Source: Martinezella calliandrae (GTDB lineage Bacteria; Pseudomonadota; Alphaproteobacteria; Rhizobiales; Rhizobiaceae). From it: 64,000 nt of DNA. The position numbers and the translations under genes were made by a program. The notes under the pieces were generated by a model. It had not been told where the DNA came from. It ran no database searches and saw nothing but the letters and a program-made list of their open reading frames with translations. The stretch lies in the NCBI RefSeq assembly GCF_030272695.1, contig NZ_JARFYN010000021.1, positions 1-64,000 of the forward strand, given 5' to 3'. Shown in pieces: positions 33,896-42,941 of this stretch (position 1 is the first letter of the stretch; each line of letters opens with the position of its first letter).

Positions 33896-35350
33896 TCAGG
33901 CCTCGCGATCCGCTACTATGCAAATGTCGTTGAGACGCGCCGCAAGTGAGCGGGCAATCTGTCTGCTTTCGAGATTGGTGAAGCCGAGCAGCAGACCGTC
34001 GATCGATTGCGGCCCCGTGTGCCAGAGCGACAGAGGCTGCAGACCGAAGCCCTCGGCCTGTGCCAATGCGGCGATCCGGCTCGGAGGTGGGTGATGGCCC
34101 TGGAACTGCATGACCAGATGCAGGCCGGCCGCAGGTGAATTTGTCGTGACCCGATCGCCGAAGACATCGCGCATGGCATCGACCAGAAACTGGCGGCGCT
34201 CGGCATAAAGTGCCCGCATCTTCTTGAGATGGCGAATGAAATAGCCCTGCTCCATGAAATCTGCGATGACGGCTTGATGGAACTCGGGGCAGCCGACACT
34301 TGCAACGCGGCAGGCACCCTCGAACGTCGCTATTTCGGACGAAGGCACGACCAGATAGGCGAGTCGCAGCGCCGGATAGAGAACCTTGCTGAACGATCCG
34401 GTAAAGAGGACGCGCTCGCCACGATCCATGGCCTTGAGCGACAGCGGCGGCCGGCGGTTATATCGATATTCGCTGTCGTAATCGTCCTCGATGATCCAGC
34501 GCTGATTGGTCTCAGCCCATTTGAGCAGTTCGGCGCGACGCTCCATCGGCATCATCACACCGAGCGGACTTTGGTTGGCCGGGGTGACGATGGCGAAGCG
34601 GGCATCGGGCGCAAGCCGCCTGCCCTCTTCCACAACCAGCCCATCCCGATCGACTGGGACGGGATGGAGCCTGGCACGCATCGAGCGCAGGAAATCCCGA
34701 GCGATCGGATAGCCCGGATCCTCGAACCACATGCAATCGTCCGGGCGATAGAGCGCGCGCATGATCAGTTCGAGGCTGGCACGATGACCTGCAGTCACGA
34801 AGACCTGCTCCGGCCGGCAGGCGATGCCGCGTGAAAACGCAAGATAGGCCGCGATGCGCTCGCGAAGTGCCATGAGGCCGGCTGGCTCGGGATACCCGAG
34901 CTGCGCCGCGCCAAGTTGCCGCGAGCGGTGACTGACAAGCCTGTTCCAGGTCTTGCGCGGAAAGGCATCGAGGGCGGGAAGACCAAGCTGAAACGGCCTC
35001 ACGTTAGACGATTGCTCGATCAGAATGTTTTTTGTAGCGGAAGGCTGTGGCGCGCCAGCATAGGGCGTCGGCAAGCGCATGTCGACAAATGTGCCGGCAG
35101 CGCCTCGGAAGACGACATATCCCTCTTCGGCAAGGATCTGATAAGCCAAGTTGATCGTTCCGCGCGACAAACCAAGCTCGCTCGCGAGTGCCCGCACGGA
35201 TGGCATCCGGTCGCCGGGTGCCAAACGGCCCTCGGCGATGGCGGTCTTGAAGCGGGCGCAGACCTGCAGGTAGATCGGATGACTGTCCTCATGCGAAAGC
35301 GCCGTGTCTTTCGCATGGTCCGAAGGTGCCTGCTTCGCCATGACGGCCAT
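33896..35350 (-). CDS. MocR/PdxR-type GntR regulator with aminotransferase domain
   Basis: About 484 residues. The N-terminal GntR winged helix (PIYLQVCARFKTAIAEGRLAP through SRGTINLAYQILAEEGYV, about 25-95) is fused to a fold-type I PLP domain. The PLP Lys is in TGSFSKVLYPALRL near 325; VTPANQSPLG and DDYDSEYRY are other cofactor contacts. MocR proteins regulate PLP, GABA or taurine metabolism using PLP or its adducts. Start is uncertain: GTG at 35374, ATG at 35350 or ATG at 35341. It is the third gene of an operon with azoR and a GNAT gene. Confidence 0.87.
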   Translation of the reverse strand: MAVMAKQAPSDHAKDTALSHEDSHPIYLQVCARFKTAIAEGRLAPGDRMPSVRALASELGLSRGTINLAYQILAEEGYVVFRGAAGTFVDMRLPTPYAGAPQPSATKNILIEQSSNVRPFQLGLPALDAFPRKTWNRLVSHRSRQLGAAQLGYPEPAGLMALRERIAAYLAFSRGIACRPEQVFVTAGHRASLELIMRALYRPDDCMWFEDPGYPIARDFLRSMRARLHPVPVDRDGLVVEEGRRLAPDARFAIVTPANQSPLGVMMPMERRAELLKWAETNQRWIIEDDYDSEYRYNRRPPLSLKAMDRGERVLFTGSFSKVLYPALRLAYLVVPSSEIATFEGACRVASVGCPEFHQAVIADFMEQGYFIRHLKKMRALYAERRQFLVDAMRDVFGDRVTTNSPAAGLHLVMQFQGHHPPPSRIAALAQAEGFGLQPLSLWHTGPQSIDGLLLGFTNLESRQIARSLAARLNDICIVADREA

Positions 35351-35380
35351 ATTCCTGCATGTCGGGGCTGCCACCCCTTC

Positions 35381-36007
35381 TTACGATCCCGTGGCGGCGG
35401 AGACTAGCCCGAAGACAGGATGGACGGCAAGCTGCCGCTCGGCAAGGATGCGAGACTGTTCGGCCATATCCGGCCTTACCAATCCCTGCAGATGAATGAA
35501 CTGCACGTTGTTGATGCCGATCGTTGCAAGAATAAGGGCGAAATAGGACGAGAGATAGTCAGGCTGCCTGGCATGTGCGCCATGATATACGCCGCCGGAA
35601 CCGACGACGACGAGCGTCGGGCGATCGGCAAGCAGGCCGATTTTGTAGCCATCCCGGTGCGTGAAGGTGCGGTTGACACGCAAGACATAGTCGATCCAGA
35701 GCTTCAGCGACGCCGGCGCGGTGAAATTGTGCATCGGCGTCGCGATGATCAGATAATCGCAATCGATGACTTCCTGAATCAATATTTCCGATTGCGCGAA
35801 AGCAGGTGCGTCGCGTTCCGCCCGTTTTGCGACCGCGTCGGCGTAATCTTTGGCGATCGGCGACGGATGCGCGGGGGAAAGATCGCGTTCGATCAGTCTG
35901 GTGTTGGCTCCGGAATCGAGAAGCTTGTCAGCCGCCTTCCTTGCGATGGCGTAGGCGCGCGAGGCCGAGCCAAGTGGGCTGGCATTGACGAGCGGGATGG
36001 TTTTCAT
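35381..36007 (-). CDS. azoR: FMN-dependent NADH-azoreductase
   Basis: 208 residues with the flavodoxin-like fold of AzoR: NASPLGSASRAYAIARKAADKL binds FMN phosphate, IATPMHNFTAPASLKLWIDYVLR is the isoalloxazine and dimer segment, and GSGGVYHG follows. These enzymes reduce azo dyes and quinones with NADH. It overlaps the GNAT gene start-side by 4 bases (36004-36007), and the MocR start is at most 30 bases after its stop. Regulation by the downstream MocR protein is possible but not shown. Confidence 0.93.
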   Translation of the reverse strand: MKTIPLVNASPLGSASRAYAIARKAADKLLDSGANTRLIERDLSPAHPSPIAKDYADAVAKRAERDAPAFAQSEILIQEVIDCDYLIIATPMHNFTAPASLKLWIDYVLRVNRTFTHRDGYKIGLLADRPTLVVVGSGGVYHGAHARQPDYLSSYFALILATIGINNVQFIHLQGLVRPDMAEQSRILAERQLAVHPVFGLVSAATGS

Positions 36008-36441
36008 GCGCCGGTTTCCTCAAGCTGCTGGCTGAAATGGAGACCGCGCGCCAAGAGGCCATTGCGGAAATAGAAGCGCTGCGCCATCGAGTTGGCGAGC
36101 CCGGTATCTAGCACCAGCATGGCCCGACCATCGGCTTTCGCCAGCGTGCGAACCTGATCGATCAAGCCCTCGCCGAGTTTGGAGCGCTGGCGGGAATGGC
36201 GAACCACAAGGTCATCGATATAGGTGAACCTTCCGTAGATCAGGTTTTCAAGATGGCGGTATCCGGTAAGCCCCGACAGTTCATCGTCCTGCCATACGCC
36301 CAACAGACGATATCCATCCTGCTGCTGTCGCTGGACGCGCTCACAATAAAGATTGGCGTCTTCGATATGTGGTCGCAGCTCGCGCATAACCGCAAAGCTT
36401 TCCACAATATCGTCTGCGCTTTCGATATGCCTATAGATCAT
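36004..36441 (-). CDS. GNAT-family N-acetyltransferase
   Basis: 145 residues. The GNAT core shows YIDDLVVRHSRQRSKLGEGLIDQVRTLAKADG (acetyl-CoA loop in R-Q-R-S-K-L-G form) and LDTGLANSMAQRFYFRNGLLARGLHF. It is the first gene of the GNAT-azoR-mocR operon and overlaps azoR by 4 bases. The substrate is unknown. Confidence 0.85.
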   Translation of the reverse strand: MIYRHIESADDIVESFAVMRELRPHIEDANLYCERVQRQQQDGYRLLGVWQDDELSGLTGYRHLENLIYGRFTYIDDLVVRHSRQRSKLGEGLIDQVRTLAKADGRAMLVLDTGLANSMAQRFYFRNGLLARGLHFSQQLEETGA

Positions 36442-36584
36442 GTTGGCTCTCTCTGAATTGGGACAGACAAGAGCTACGCTTCCTATGGCCCGGTCGATAG
36501 GACCAAAAAACGAAAAATGGAATGGGCCAAGGCTGACCTATACCAGCCGGGCGCACATGGCCCACTTTTATCCATGGCAGAAAG

Positions 36585-37025
36585 CTACTTCTTTTTGAAA
36601 GGCTCCATGCCCTTGCGCGCGAGCTCGTCGGCCCGCTCGTTTTCCGGGTGCCCGGCATGGCCCTTGATCCAATGCAACGTCACCTTGTGACGGTTATAGG
36701 CCTCATCCAGCACCTGCCACAGCTCCGCATTCTTCACCGGCTTCTTGTCGGCAGTCTTCCAGCCGTTCTTCTTCCAGCCGAAGATCCATTTGGTAATGCC
36801 GTCCTTCACGTAGACGCTATCGGTATAGAGATCGACCTCGCATGGCGTCTTGAGCGCACCCAAGGCCGAGATCGCCGCCATGAGCTCCATGCGGTTGTTG
36901 GTGGTCTCCGATTCGCCGCCGGAAAGCTCCTTTTCGACATCGCCATAACGCAGCACCGCGCCCCAGCCGCCGGGACCGGGATTGCCGGAGCAGGCACCAT
37001 CGGTAAAGATATCGACGTGTTTCAT
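36585..37025 (-). CDS. rnhA: Ribonuclease HI
   Basis: 146 residues, type 1 RNase H. The catalytic carboxylates are visible: Asp near 9 in FTDGACSGNPGPGGWG, Glu near 47 in NNRMELMAAISAL, Asp near 69 in YTDSVYVKDG and Asp near 133 in NERADELARKGM, plus KGHAGH. It removes RNA from RNA-DNA hybrids. It overlaps the thrB stop by 4 bases, which is the usual rhizobial arrangement. Confidence 0.96.
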   Translation of the reverse strand: MKHVDIFTDGACSGNPGPGGWGAVLRYGDVEKELSGGESETTNNRMELMAAISALGALKTPCEVDLYTDSVYVKDGITKWIFGWKKNGWKTADKKPVKNAELWQVLDEAYNRHKVTLHWIKGHAGHPENERADELARKGMEPFKKK

Positions 37026-37987
37026 GCCTTGAGCCCGTATTCGGCGCTGGAGGCGATCTGGCGATGGAAACGCAGCTTGCGCAGATATTCAATCGGGTCT
37101 TTCTTGGTGACCAAGGCGCCTGCCGGCGTCGTCAGCCAATCGTAGAGGCGGGTCAAGAAGAAGCGCAGCGCCGAGCCACGCGACAGCGTCGGCAGGGCGG
37201 CGATTTCCGCGGCGTCCAGCGGCCGTACGCTCTGGTAACCTTCCAAAAGCGCCATGCCCTTGGTGATGTTGTAGGCGCCGTCCTTCTCGAAGCACCAGGC
37301 GTTGAGGCAGATCGAGACGTCGTAGGCGAGCAGATCGTTGCAGGCAAAATAGAAATCGATCAGGCCGGAAAGCTCGTCTCCGAGGAAAAAGACGTTATCC
37401 GGGAAGAGATCGGCATGGATGACGCCGTCGGGCAGGCCCTTCGGCCAATGGCTGCCAAGGAATTCGAGTTCGCTACGGATCTCGTCCTGCAGGCCGGGCT
37501 CAACCTCGTCGGCGCGCGCTTCCGATTTTCCCCAAAGCCCGTGCCACCCATCAAGCGACAGCGCATTCGGCCGCTTGATGGCGAAGCCTTCGCCGGCGAC
37601 ATGCATGGCGGCCAGAGCCTTGCCAACCTCACGGCAATGCTTTGCCTCGGGCTTGCGCAGCCACATGCCCTCGAGGAAGGAGATCAGCGCTGCCGGGCGG
37701 CCCGAGAGATGGCCGAGCAGCGCACCGTCCTTGCGCGGCAAGGGAAGCGGGCAGGACAGGCCGCGGCTTGCCAGGTGCTGCATCAGGCCGAGGAAAAACG
37801 GCAGGTCGCTCTTTTCGACGCGCTTCTCATAAAGCGTCAGGATCAGCGGCTCGCGCGACGTATGCAGCAGGAAGTTGGAGTTTTCGACGCCCTCGGCGAT
37901 GCCCTTATAGGACAGCAATGTGCCGACATCATATTCGGTCAGGAACCACTTCAGATCGTCTTCGGTAATATCGGTATAAACGGCCAC
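37022..37987 (-). CDS. thrB: Homoserine kinase (APH-fold type)
   Basis: 321 residues of the ThrB II type related to aminoglycoside phosphotransferases. The Brenner-like motif GVIHADLFPDNVFFLG (catalytic Asp) and the later GLIDFYFACNDLLAYDVSICLNAWCF (metal Asp) are intact. It phosphorylates homoserine to O-phosphohomoserine, the substrate of ThrC. It overlaps rnhA by 4 bases and follows ispH after about 207 bases that contain repeat-like sequence. Confidence 0.95.
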   Translation of the reverse strand: MAVYTDITEDDLKWFLTEYDVGTLLSYKGIAEGVENSNFLLHTSREPLILTLYEKRVEKSDLPFFLGLMQHLASRGLSCPLPLPRKDGALLGHLSGRPAALISFLEGMWLRKPEAKHCREVGKALAAMHVAGEGFAIKRPNALSLDGWHGLWGKSEARADEVEPGLQDEIRSELEFLGSHWPKGLPDGVIHADLFPDNVFFLGDELSGLIDFYFACNDLLAYDVSICLNAWCFEKDGAYNITKGMALLEGYQSVRPLDAAEIAALPTLSRGSALRFFLTRLYDWLTTPAGALVTKKDPIEYLRKLRFHRQIASSAEYGLKA

Positions 37988-37999
37988 GAATTATTCCCT

Positions 38000-38194
38000 G
38001 CTTGATACATAGTGGTCACCGCGGCCACCCGCCCTCGGGTTTCGAGGCGGCCCCCTTCGACAAGCTCAGAAGGGCCGCCTCACCATGAGAGCTGATCTTT
38101 GACGCCTGGCAAAACTCTCTCCGCCTCATCCTGAGTTGCCCTAGCGATGCAGCGTCAGCGCAAGCGGCAGGCCCTCGAAGGACGAGGTGGCCAT
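38000..38194. repeat. Probable rhizobial extragenic palindromic repeat
   Basis: The thrB-ispH gap contains motifs recurring in rhizobial spacers: CTTCGACAAGCTCAGAAGG, CCTCATCCTGAG and CCTCGAAGGACGAGG. They can pair imperfectly (CCTC...GAGG arms). I recognise the motif set but cannot show copies elsewhere in this window. It may affect transcript stability between ispH and thrB. Confidence 0.45.
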
Positions 38195-39202
38195 TCAATC
38201 TCCATTGACAAAGGCCATGTCGGCCGCCGTCAGTTCGATATTGCGCAGCTCGCGATTGACGAGAAAATTCTCGGTCTCCTTGACCGTTTCCGCAAGCTCC
38301 ACCACGGCATTGTAGCGGGCGCGGAAGGCCTCGATGATCTCGTTGACGATAACTTCTGGCGCAGATGCACCAGCCGAGAGACCGACGGTTTTGACATCGC
38401 CGATATCGTCCCAATCGATCTCGGAGGCGCGCTGGACAAGCACGGATTTCCCTGCCCCTGCCCTCAGCGCCACCTCGACGAGACGCTTGGAGTTGGATGA
38501 ATTCGGTGCGCCGACAACGATGAAGAGATCGCAGCCCGGAGCTGCCTCCTTCACCACTTCCTGGCGGTTTGTCGTGGCGTAGCAGATCGAATCGGCAGCC
38601 GGTGCTGTGAGATTCGGGAAGCGCTGCTGCAGCCGCGCGATGACGCCGGCGGTGTCGTCGACGGAAAGCGTTGTTTGCGTGACGAAACCGAGATTGTCGG
38701 GGTCGGCAGGCTGGTAGGCGTCGGCATCCTCCACCGTCTCGATCAAAGACACCGAACCCTCCGGAAGCTGGCCCATGGTGCCGATCACTTCCGGGTGGCC
38801 CGCATGGCCGATGAGGATGACATGGCGGCCGAGGCGGTTGTGCCGCATGGCCTGCTTGTGCACCTTGGAAACCAGTGGGCAGGTGGCGTCGAGATAGAAG
38901 AGATTGCGGGCATCGGCATCCGCAGGCACGGCCTTCGGTACGCCATGGGCGGAAAAGACGACGGGCTGGGCGCGATGCTTCGGCGGGATTTCGTCGAGTT
39001 CCTCGACGAAGACCGCGCCCTTGGCCTCCAGCCCTTCGACGACATAGCGATTATGCACGATCTCATGACGGACATAGACCGGCGCGCCATAGGCCTTCAG
39101 CGCCAGCACGACGATCTGGATGGCACGATCGACGCCGGCGCAGAAGCCGCGCGGACCGCAGAGCCGGATGGTCAGATCAGGTTTGGAAACCACTATGTTC
39201 AT
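38195..39202 (-). CDS. ispH: 4-hydroxy-3-methylbut-2-enyl diphosphate reductase
   Basis: 335 residues. The three [4Fe-4S] cysteines occur in RLCGPRGFCAGVDRA (near 19), DATCPLVSKVH (near 110) and SICYATTNRQ (near 206). The SAHG and GHAGHPEVIG motifs bind the diphosphate. IspH makes IPP and DMAPP in the last step of the non-mevalonate isoprenoid pathway. It heads the ispH-thrB-rnhA cluster, which is downstream of the cytochrome oxidase accessory genes in rhizobia. Confidence 0.97.
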   Translation of the reverse strand: MNIVVSKPDLTIRLCGPRGFCAGVDRAIQIVVLALKAYGAPVYVRHEIVHNRYVVEGLEAKGAVFVEELDEIPPKHRAQPVVFSAHGVPKAVPADADARNLFYLDATCPLVSKVHKQAMRHNRLGRHVILIGHAGHPEVIGTMGQLPEGSVSLIETVEDADAYQPADPDNLGFVTQTTLSVDDTAGVIARLQQRFPNLTAPAADSICYATTNRQEVVKEAAPGCDLFIVVGAPNSSNSKRLVEVALRAGAGKSVLVQRASEIDWDDIGDVKTVGLSAGASAPEVIVNEIIEAFRARYNAVVELAETVKETENFLVNRELRNIELTAADMAFVNGD

Positions 39203-39307
39203 GTCTCTTCCGAAATCAGGGACGATGGCAAAGCTATAGATAGGTTCGCCTTGCCGCTTGCTCTAACCGAATATTCCATCGAAATGAAGCTATTCTATTG
39301 CGTAAAC

Positions 39308-40054
39308 CTATTGCTGGGTCGCATCTGGATGGCGTTTGCGCCACCAGAAAACGAAAACAATGGCGACCAGCGCCGCCGCCAGGCCGTACCAGGTCAAGGC
39401 ATATTGTAGATGGTCGTTCGGCAGCTCGACGATGGTAACGCCGCCGATCGGCAGACCCGCGGGGTTGGGCGCTTTGTCGGCATCGACAAAGAAGGGTAGC
39501 ACCTTATCCGTTGGAAGCTCATCGCTGGCAGCCATGGCGTCCAGGTCTTTCCAATAGAATATATTCTTCGCTAGATCATTGTCCGGTATGCCCGAGGGTT
39601 GGCCGGCAAGCTTGGCGCGGGCAAGGCCGGTGACGGTCTGCTCGCCCGTCAGTTGCCCCTGCATGCGCATTTCCGGCTCCTTGGCGTCATAGGGGACAAA
39701 ACCTCTGTTGACGAAGAGATAGCGCCCATCCGCAAGCTGAAGCGGCGTATAGACGTGGAAACCGGGATTGCCGTCGAAGGTGGCGAAGAAATGTCGTTCC
39801 TTATTGTTGAGGTAATGGCCGGACGCAGTGACAACGCGATATTCGATATCGCCGCCGGAGGCGGCCATGGCCTCGATCGTCGACGGCGGCACAGGGGCGG
39901 CGCCCTGGCGCTCGGCGATGTCGGCGAGCAAGCCTTCCTTCCAGTGCAGCCGCTGGACCTGCCAAGTGCCGAGCGCCAGCAGGATGCCGAGCGCCAAAAG
40001 CAGGATCAGTAGCTTGCCGACCCGCCAGAAAACATTGGCGCGGTGAGCGGGCAT
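39308..40054 (-). CDS. SURF1-family cytochrome oxidase assembly protein
   Basis: 248 residues from the ATG of MPAHRANVFWR. Two membrane helices flank a periplasmic domain: the first at about 12-32 ends in the GTWQVQRLHWKEGLL signature, the last is near the C-terminus (YGLAAALVAIVFVFWWRKRH). SURF1 helps insert heme a into subunit I. It is 7 bases after the DUF983 stop, so the two are one operon. The strong terminator after ctaE means it is probably not on the ctaC-ctaE transcript. Confidence 0.9.
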   Translation of the reverse strand: MPAHRANVFWRVGKLLILLLALGILLALGTWQVQRLHWKEGLLADIAERQGAAPVPPSTIEAMAASGGDIEYRVVTASGHYLNNKERHFFATFDGNPGFHVYTPLQLADGRYLFVNRGFVPYDAKEPEMRMQGQLTGEQTVTGLARAKLAGQPSGIPDNDLAKNIFYWKDLDAMAASDELPTDKVLPFFVDADKAPNPAGLPIGGVTIVELPNDHLQYALTWYGLAAALVAIVFVFWWRKRHPDATQQ

Positions 40055-40061
40055 GGCGGCC

Positions 40062-40505
40062 TCAGTCACGATGAATGCGCCCTTCGCTGGCATTGTTGCG
40101 GTATTGCAGCGCAATAAGAATGCCCTTGCACCAACGGAGCGACAGAAGCGACAGAATGATGGTCAATGGACCGAACAACAGGATATGCACCCAGATCGGC
40201 GGCGAATAATTGACCTGGAGCCACAGCACCAGACCAATGACGATGAAGCCGACGATGAGGATGACGAAGACCGCCGGTCCGTCGCCGGCGTCGGCAAAGG
40301 CATAATCGAGACCACAAGCCGCGCAACGCGGCTTCAGCGACAACAGCCCATTGAAGAGCTTGCCGTTACCACAACGCGGGCAGCATCCCTGAACGCCGAC
40401 CTTGAACGGATCGACGGGTGGAAAGAGGGCGCTATCGCTGTTTGCCTGTTGATTCGGGCCTGCGTCTTGCTCTGGGCTCAAGGTTTGATCTCGATCGATT
40501 GCCAT
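40062..40505 (-). CDS. DUF983 zinc-ribbon membrane protein
   Basis: 147 residues. A zinc ribbon CCPRCGNGKLF...CAACGLDY (two CxxC, about 40-70) is followed by DAGDGPAVFVILIVGFIVIG and two membrane helices. DUF983 proteins are found with cytochrome oxidase genes in alphaproteobacteria and probably act in its assembly. Alternative starts exist at 40541 and upstream. The usual neighbour is ctaE, here separated by 1.5 kb of other DNA. Confidence 0.82.
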   Translation of the reverse strand: MAIDRDQTLSPEQDAGPNQQANSDSALFPPVDPFKVGVQGCCPRCGNGKLFNGLLSLKPRCAACGLDYAFADAGDGPAVFVILIVGFIVIGLVLWLQVNYSPPIWVHILLFGPLTIILSLLSLRWCKGILIALQYRNNASEGRIHRD

Positions 40506-40735
40506 TCGCGACGAGCGTTCAAATCTCGTCCATGTCAACATCAGTAACCGCGACAGAGCCGCCCGTCCAATCCAAAAGCAACATCCCTGCCGAAACACCA
40601 GGCATGTCTCTGCACCATGATGTCGCGGCCATGTTTTCCAGGCCCTTGCAGCCAGTGTCGCAGGGGGTCGGCGAAAGAAGCGATACTGCTGCCACCGAAA
40701 TCGCTGCGCTTGAAAATCATCATCGCGACCCGTAG
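40506..40735. other. Gene-poor stretch upstream of DUF983 gene
   Basis: Open frames on both strands occur here but none resembles a known protein or has a ribosome site. The plus frame ending at 40735 may contain the continuation of the kinase-like remnant described next (EIAALENHHRD before the stop). Confidence 0.35.
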
Positions 40736-40882
40736 ACGCAGGTGCATCGACCCGGCATCTATGATCTGGAAGTCGATACCTCGATCAAGAGCGCACAAGG
40801 CGGTGCTGACGAGATAAGGCAGCTCATGTTTCGCGGCGTACCGCATCCGACAGCATTCGAGCGGCTTGCGGCCGACAACTGA
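40736..40882 (+). pseudogene. Remnant of chloramphenicol-phosphotransferase-like kinase
   Basis: About 48 codons read TQVHRPGIYDLEVDTSI through GVPHPTAFERLAADN then stop. The VHRxxxYDLEVDTS block followed by an Ala/Glu helix and PTAFxRL matches the C-terminus of CPT-like P-loop kinases. A stop codon (40733-40735) interrupts the frame immediately before, and the Walker A part is not found nearby. Probably debris of a lost gene. Assignment is from memory of the family pattern. Confidence 0.42.
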
Positions 40883-40968
40883 GACAGGGACTCGAAGTCG
40901 GCCACATCGACCTGCAACTTTACAACATTGCGTGAGTGAATGATTTGCCAGTCAGCGTATTCCCGAGG

Positions 40969-41778
40969 CTATGATTCGAGCCGCCGTATGTGGCGTTCGG
41001 CTGAACGGGCAACGCTTTCTTTTGCGTTGTTCGATATGAACTTATCTCTCCAACCGCCGTAGATGCGGTCAAAGCGAATCTCTGCAATGCGGCGGGCAAT
41101 ACGCCGGACCTCACGCGTGGGCAAAGGTATCAAGTTGGGGTAGGAATACATGAAGGAAACCCATCCTCTTCCCGGAACCACCTGAACGGTGTCGCCGACA
41201 AACAGCACTCCATTCTGGTCTGCACCGACTTCCCATTCCAAGACGGAGCTTCCTTCAAAATGCCCACCCAGCCGATGAAGGTTAATACCGGGCAGCACCT
41301 CGTATCGATCTCCCAGCCAAGGTCGAATATGCTCGCTGGTGCGGGTGACGTATGGCAGATCAGCCTGGGGCAGCAGGATCGGCACGCCGCCAAGGGCTTC
41401 GCTCCATTCCACCATGCCGGTATAGAAATGTGGGTGCGACAGGCAAATGACCTTGATGCTGCCGAGCATTAAAATGCGATCACGCGTTGTCTCATCCAGA
41501 ATGGGGGTGCAATCCCATAAGACATTTCCGTGCAGGGAGAGCACCAAAAGAGCGCGCTGGCCGATACCGATGGTCGGAGAGACACCGATGCTAACCAAAT
41601 TTGGTTCCAGCTCGCTCCAGTCATTCTCATGGGTGGAGGCAAGCGTTTCCCGAGCGATCCATTCCTGCCCACCCTCAGGAACGAACTGTCGCTCATCATC
41701 ACAAATGGAACAATGCGCCGGAGGAGCGTCATTCGACGCATAGTGCGAACCACATGCTTTGCAGATCCAAATAGACAA
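40969..41778 (-). CDS. MBL-fold protein with rubredoxin-like N-terminus
   Basis: 269 residues. Two CxxC pairs (CKACGSHY, CSICDDE; about 6-26) form a rubredoxin-like zinc or iron ribbon. The metallo-beta-lactamase fold follows: SHPHFYTGMVEW near 115, GGHFEGS near 175 and GDTVQVV near 200. The usual HxHxDH is HPHFYTG, so the second-metal Asp-His pair is missing while HxH, His and Asp of the first site remain. It may bind one metal. It lies between ctaE and DUF983, which are normally adjacent. Confidence 0.8.
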   Translation of the reverse strand: MSIWICKACGSHYASNDAPPAHCSICDDERQFVPEGGQEWIARETLASTHENDWSELEPNLVSIGVSPTIGIGQRALLVLSLHGNVLWDCTPILDETTRDRILMLGSIKVICLSHPHFYTGMVEWSEALGGVPILLPQADLPYVTRTSEHIRPWLGDRYEVLPGINLHRLGGHFEGSSVLEWEVGADQNGVLFVGDTVQVVPGRGWVSFMYSYPNLIPLPTREVRRIARRIAEIRFDRIYGGWRDKFISNNAKESVARSAERHIRRLES

Positions 41779-41913
41779 CTGTGCGATCCTCTATAGGGCC
41801 CTGGAGCTGTGAAGGGCGAAAACAACGTTGTCGGCATTTAAAGCCGCCACGATGGAGGCGACAGCTTCGCGCCCCTTTTTTTCGCCGCTTAATTTCACTG
41901 TATAGACTAAACA

Positions 41914-41955
41914 AAAATGCCGTCGCGAAAACCTAGGCTCGGCTTTCGCGACGGC
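41914..41955 (-). terminator. Terminator of the cytochrome c oxidase operon
   Basis: A perfect 12-base stem GCCGTCGCGAAA (41919-41930) / TTTCGCGACGGC (41944-41955) closes a 13-base loop. On the minus strand it is followed by ATTTTTG. It lies about 46 bases after the ctaE stop and should end the ctaC-ctaE transcript. Confidence 0.88.
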
Positions 41956-42001
41956 AAGCAGCTCACAACCTTTTAAAGGTTAGTAGCTGGAGGCTCCGGT
42001 G

Positions 42002-42880
42002 TTAGCCGGCTGCTACCGGAGCGCCCCAGCTGCCCCAGATGTAGATGCAGAAGAACAGGAACAGCCAGACGACGTCGACGAAGTGCCAATACCACGCAGC
42101 CGCCTCGAAGCCAAAATGCTGCTTCGGCGTGAAGTCGCCGCGGATGGCGCGGATGAGGCAGACCAGCAGGAAGATCGTACCGATCAACACATGGAAGCCA
42201 TGGAAGCCGGTCGCCATGAAGAAGGTCGCGCCATAGATCGTGTTTCTGAATTCGAAGGGCGCATGCGCATATTCATAGGCCTGCACGCTGGAGAACAATG
42301 CGCCCAGCAGCACGGTCAGGATCAGCCCCTGAATCAGGCCCCTGCGGTCATTGTGCAGCAGCGCGTGGTGCGCCCAAGTAACCGTTGTGCCCGAAAGCAG
42401 CAGAATGATGGTGTTGTAGATCGGCAAATGCCAGGGATCGAGGACTTCGATGCCCTTCGGCGGGAACTGGCCGCCGAGGAAGGCAGTTCGCGAGGCCTGG
42501 ATCGCTTCGTTCGGGAAGAGGCTGACGTCGAAATAGGCCCAGAACCAAGCGACGAAGAACATCACCTCGGAGGCAATGAACATGATCATGCCGTAGCGCA
42601 GGTGCAGCGAGACGACGCGGGTATGTGCGCCTTCATTCGCCTCCTTTATCGTGTCCGACCACCAGCCGTACATGACATAGAGGATCACGGCCAAACCGAT
42701 GAAGAACAGCCATGGTTGCGCCCAATTCAGGCCGAACAGATGCACGGTGCCACCGTTCAGGTAGCGCATGAAGCAGACGCCGCCAAAGGTGATGACAAAG
42801 GCTCCGAAGGCCGCTGTGATCGGCCACGGGCTGGGGTCGATAATGTGATAATCGTGTTTTTTCGTATGCGCCTCTGCCAT
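42002..42880 (-). CDS. ctaE: Cytochrome c oxidase subunit III
   Basis: 292 residues from the ATG of MAEAHTKKHDYHIIDPSPWP; an in-frame extension to 43003 lies across the ctaG end and is rejected. Seven membrane helices carry the family motifs WWSDTIKEANEGAHTRVV, EVMFFVAWFWAYF, WAHHALLHNDR and GFHGFHVLIGTIFL. Subunit III stabilises the aa3-type oxidase and its lipid and proton entry. Last gene of the operon, followed by a strong terminator. Confidence 0.96.
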   Translation of the reverse strand: MAEAHTKKHDYHIIDPSPWPITAAFGAFVITFGGVCFMRYLNGGTVHLFGLNWAQPWLFFIGLAVILYVMYGWWSDTIKEANEGAHTRVVSLHLRYGMIMFIASEVMFFVAWFWAYFDVSLFPNEAIQASRTAFLGGQFPPKGIEVLDPWHLPIYNTIILLLSGTTVTWAHHALLHNDRRGLIQGLILTVLLGALFSSVQAYEYAHAPFEFRNTIYGATFFMATGFHGFHVLIGTIFLLVCLIRAIRGDFTPKQHFGFEAAAWYWHFVDVVWLFLFFCIYIWGSWGAPVAAG

Positions 42881-42941
42881 GTCAGCAATCCCCGAATGAC
42901 TTTTCCCATATCGCTTCCGGCTGAGCCGAAAGCAGTCTCCA

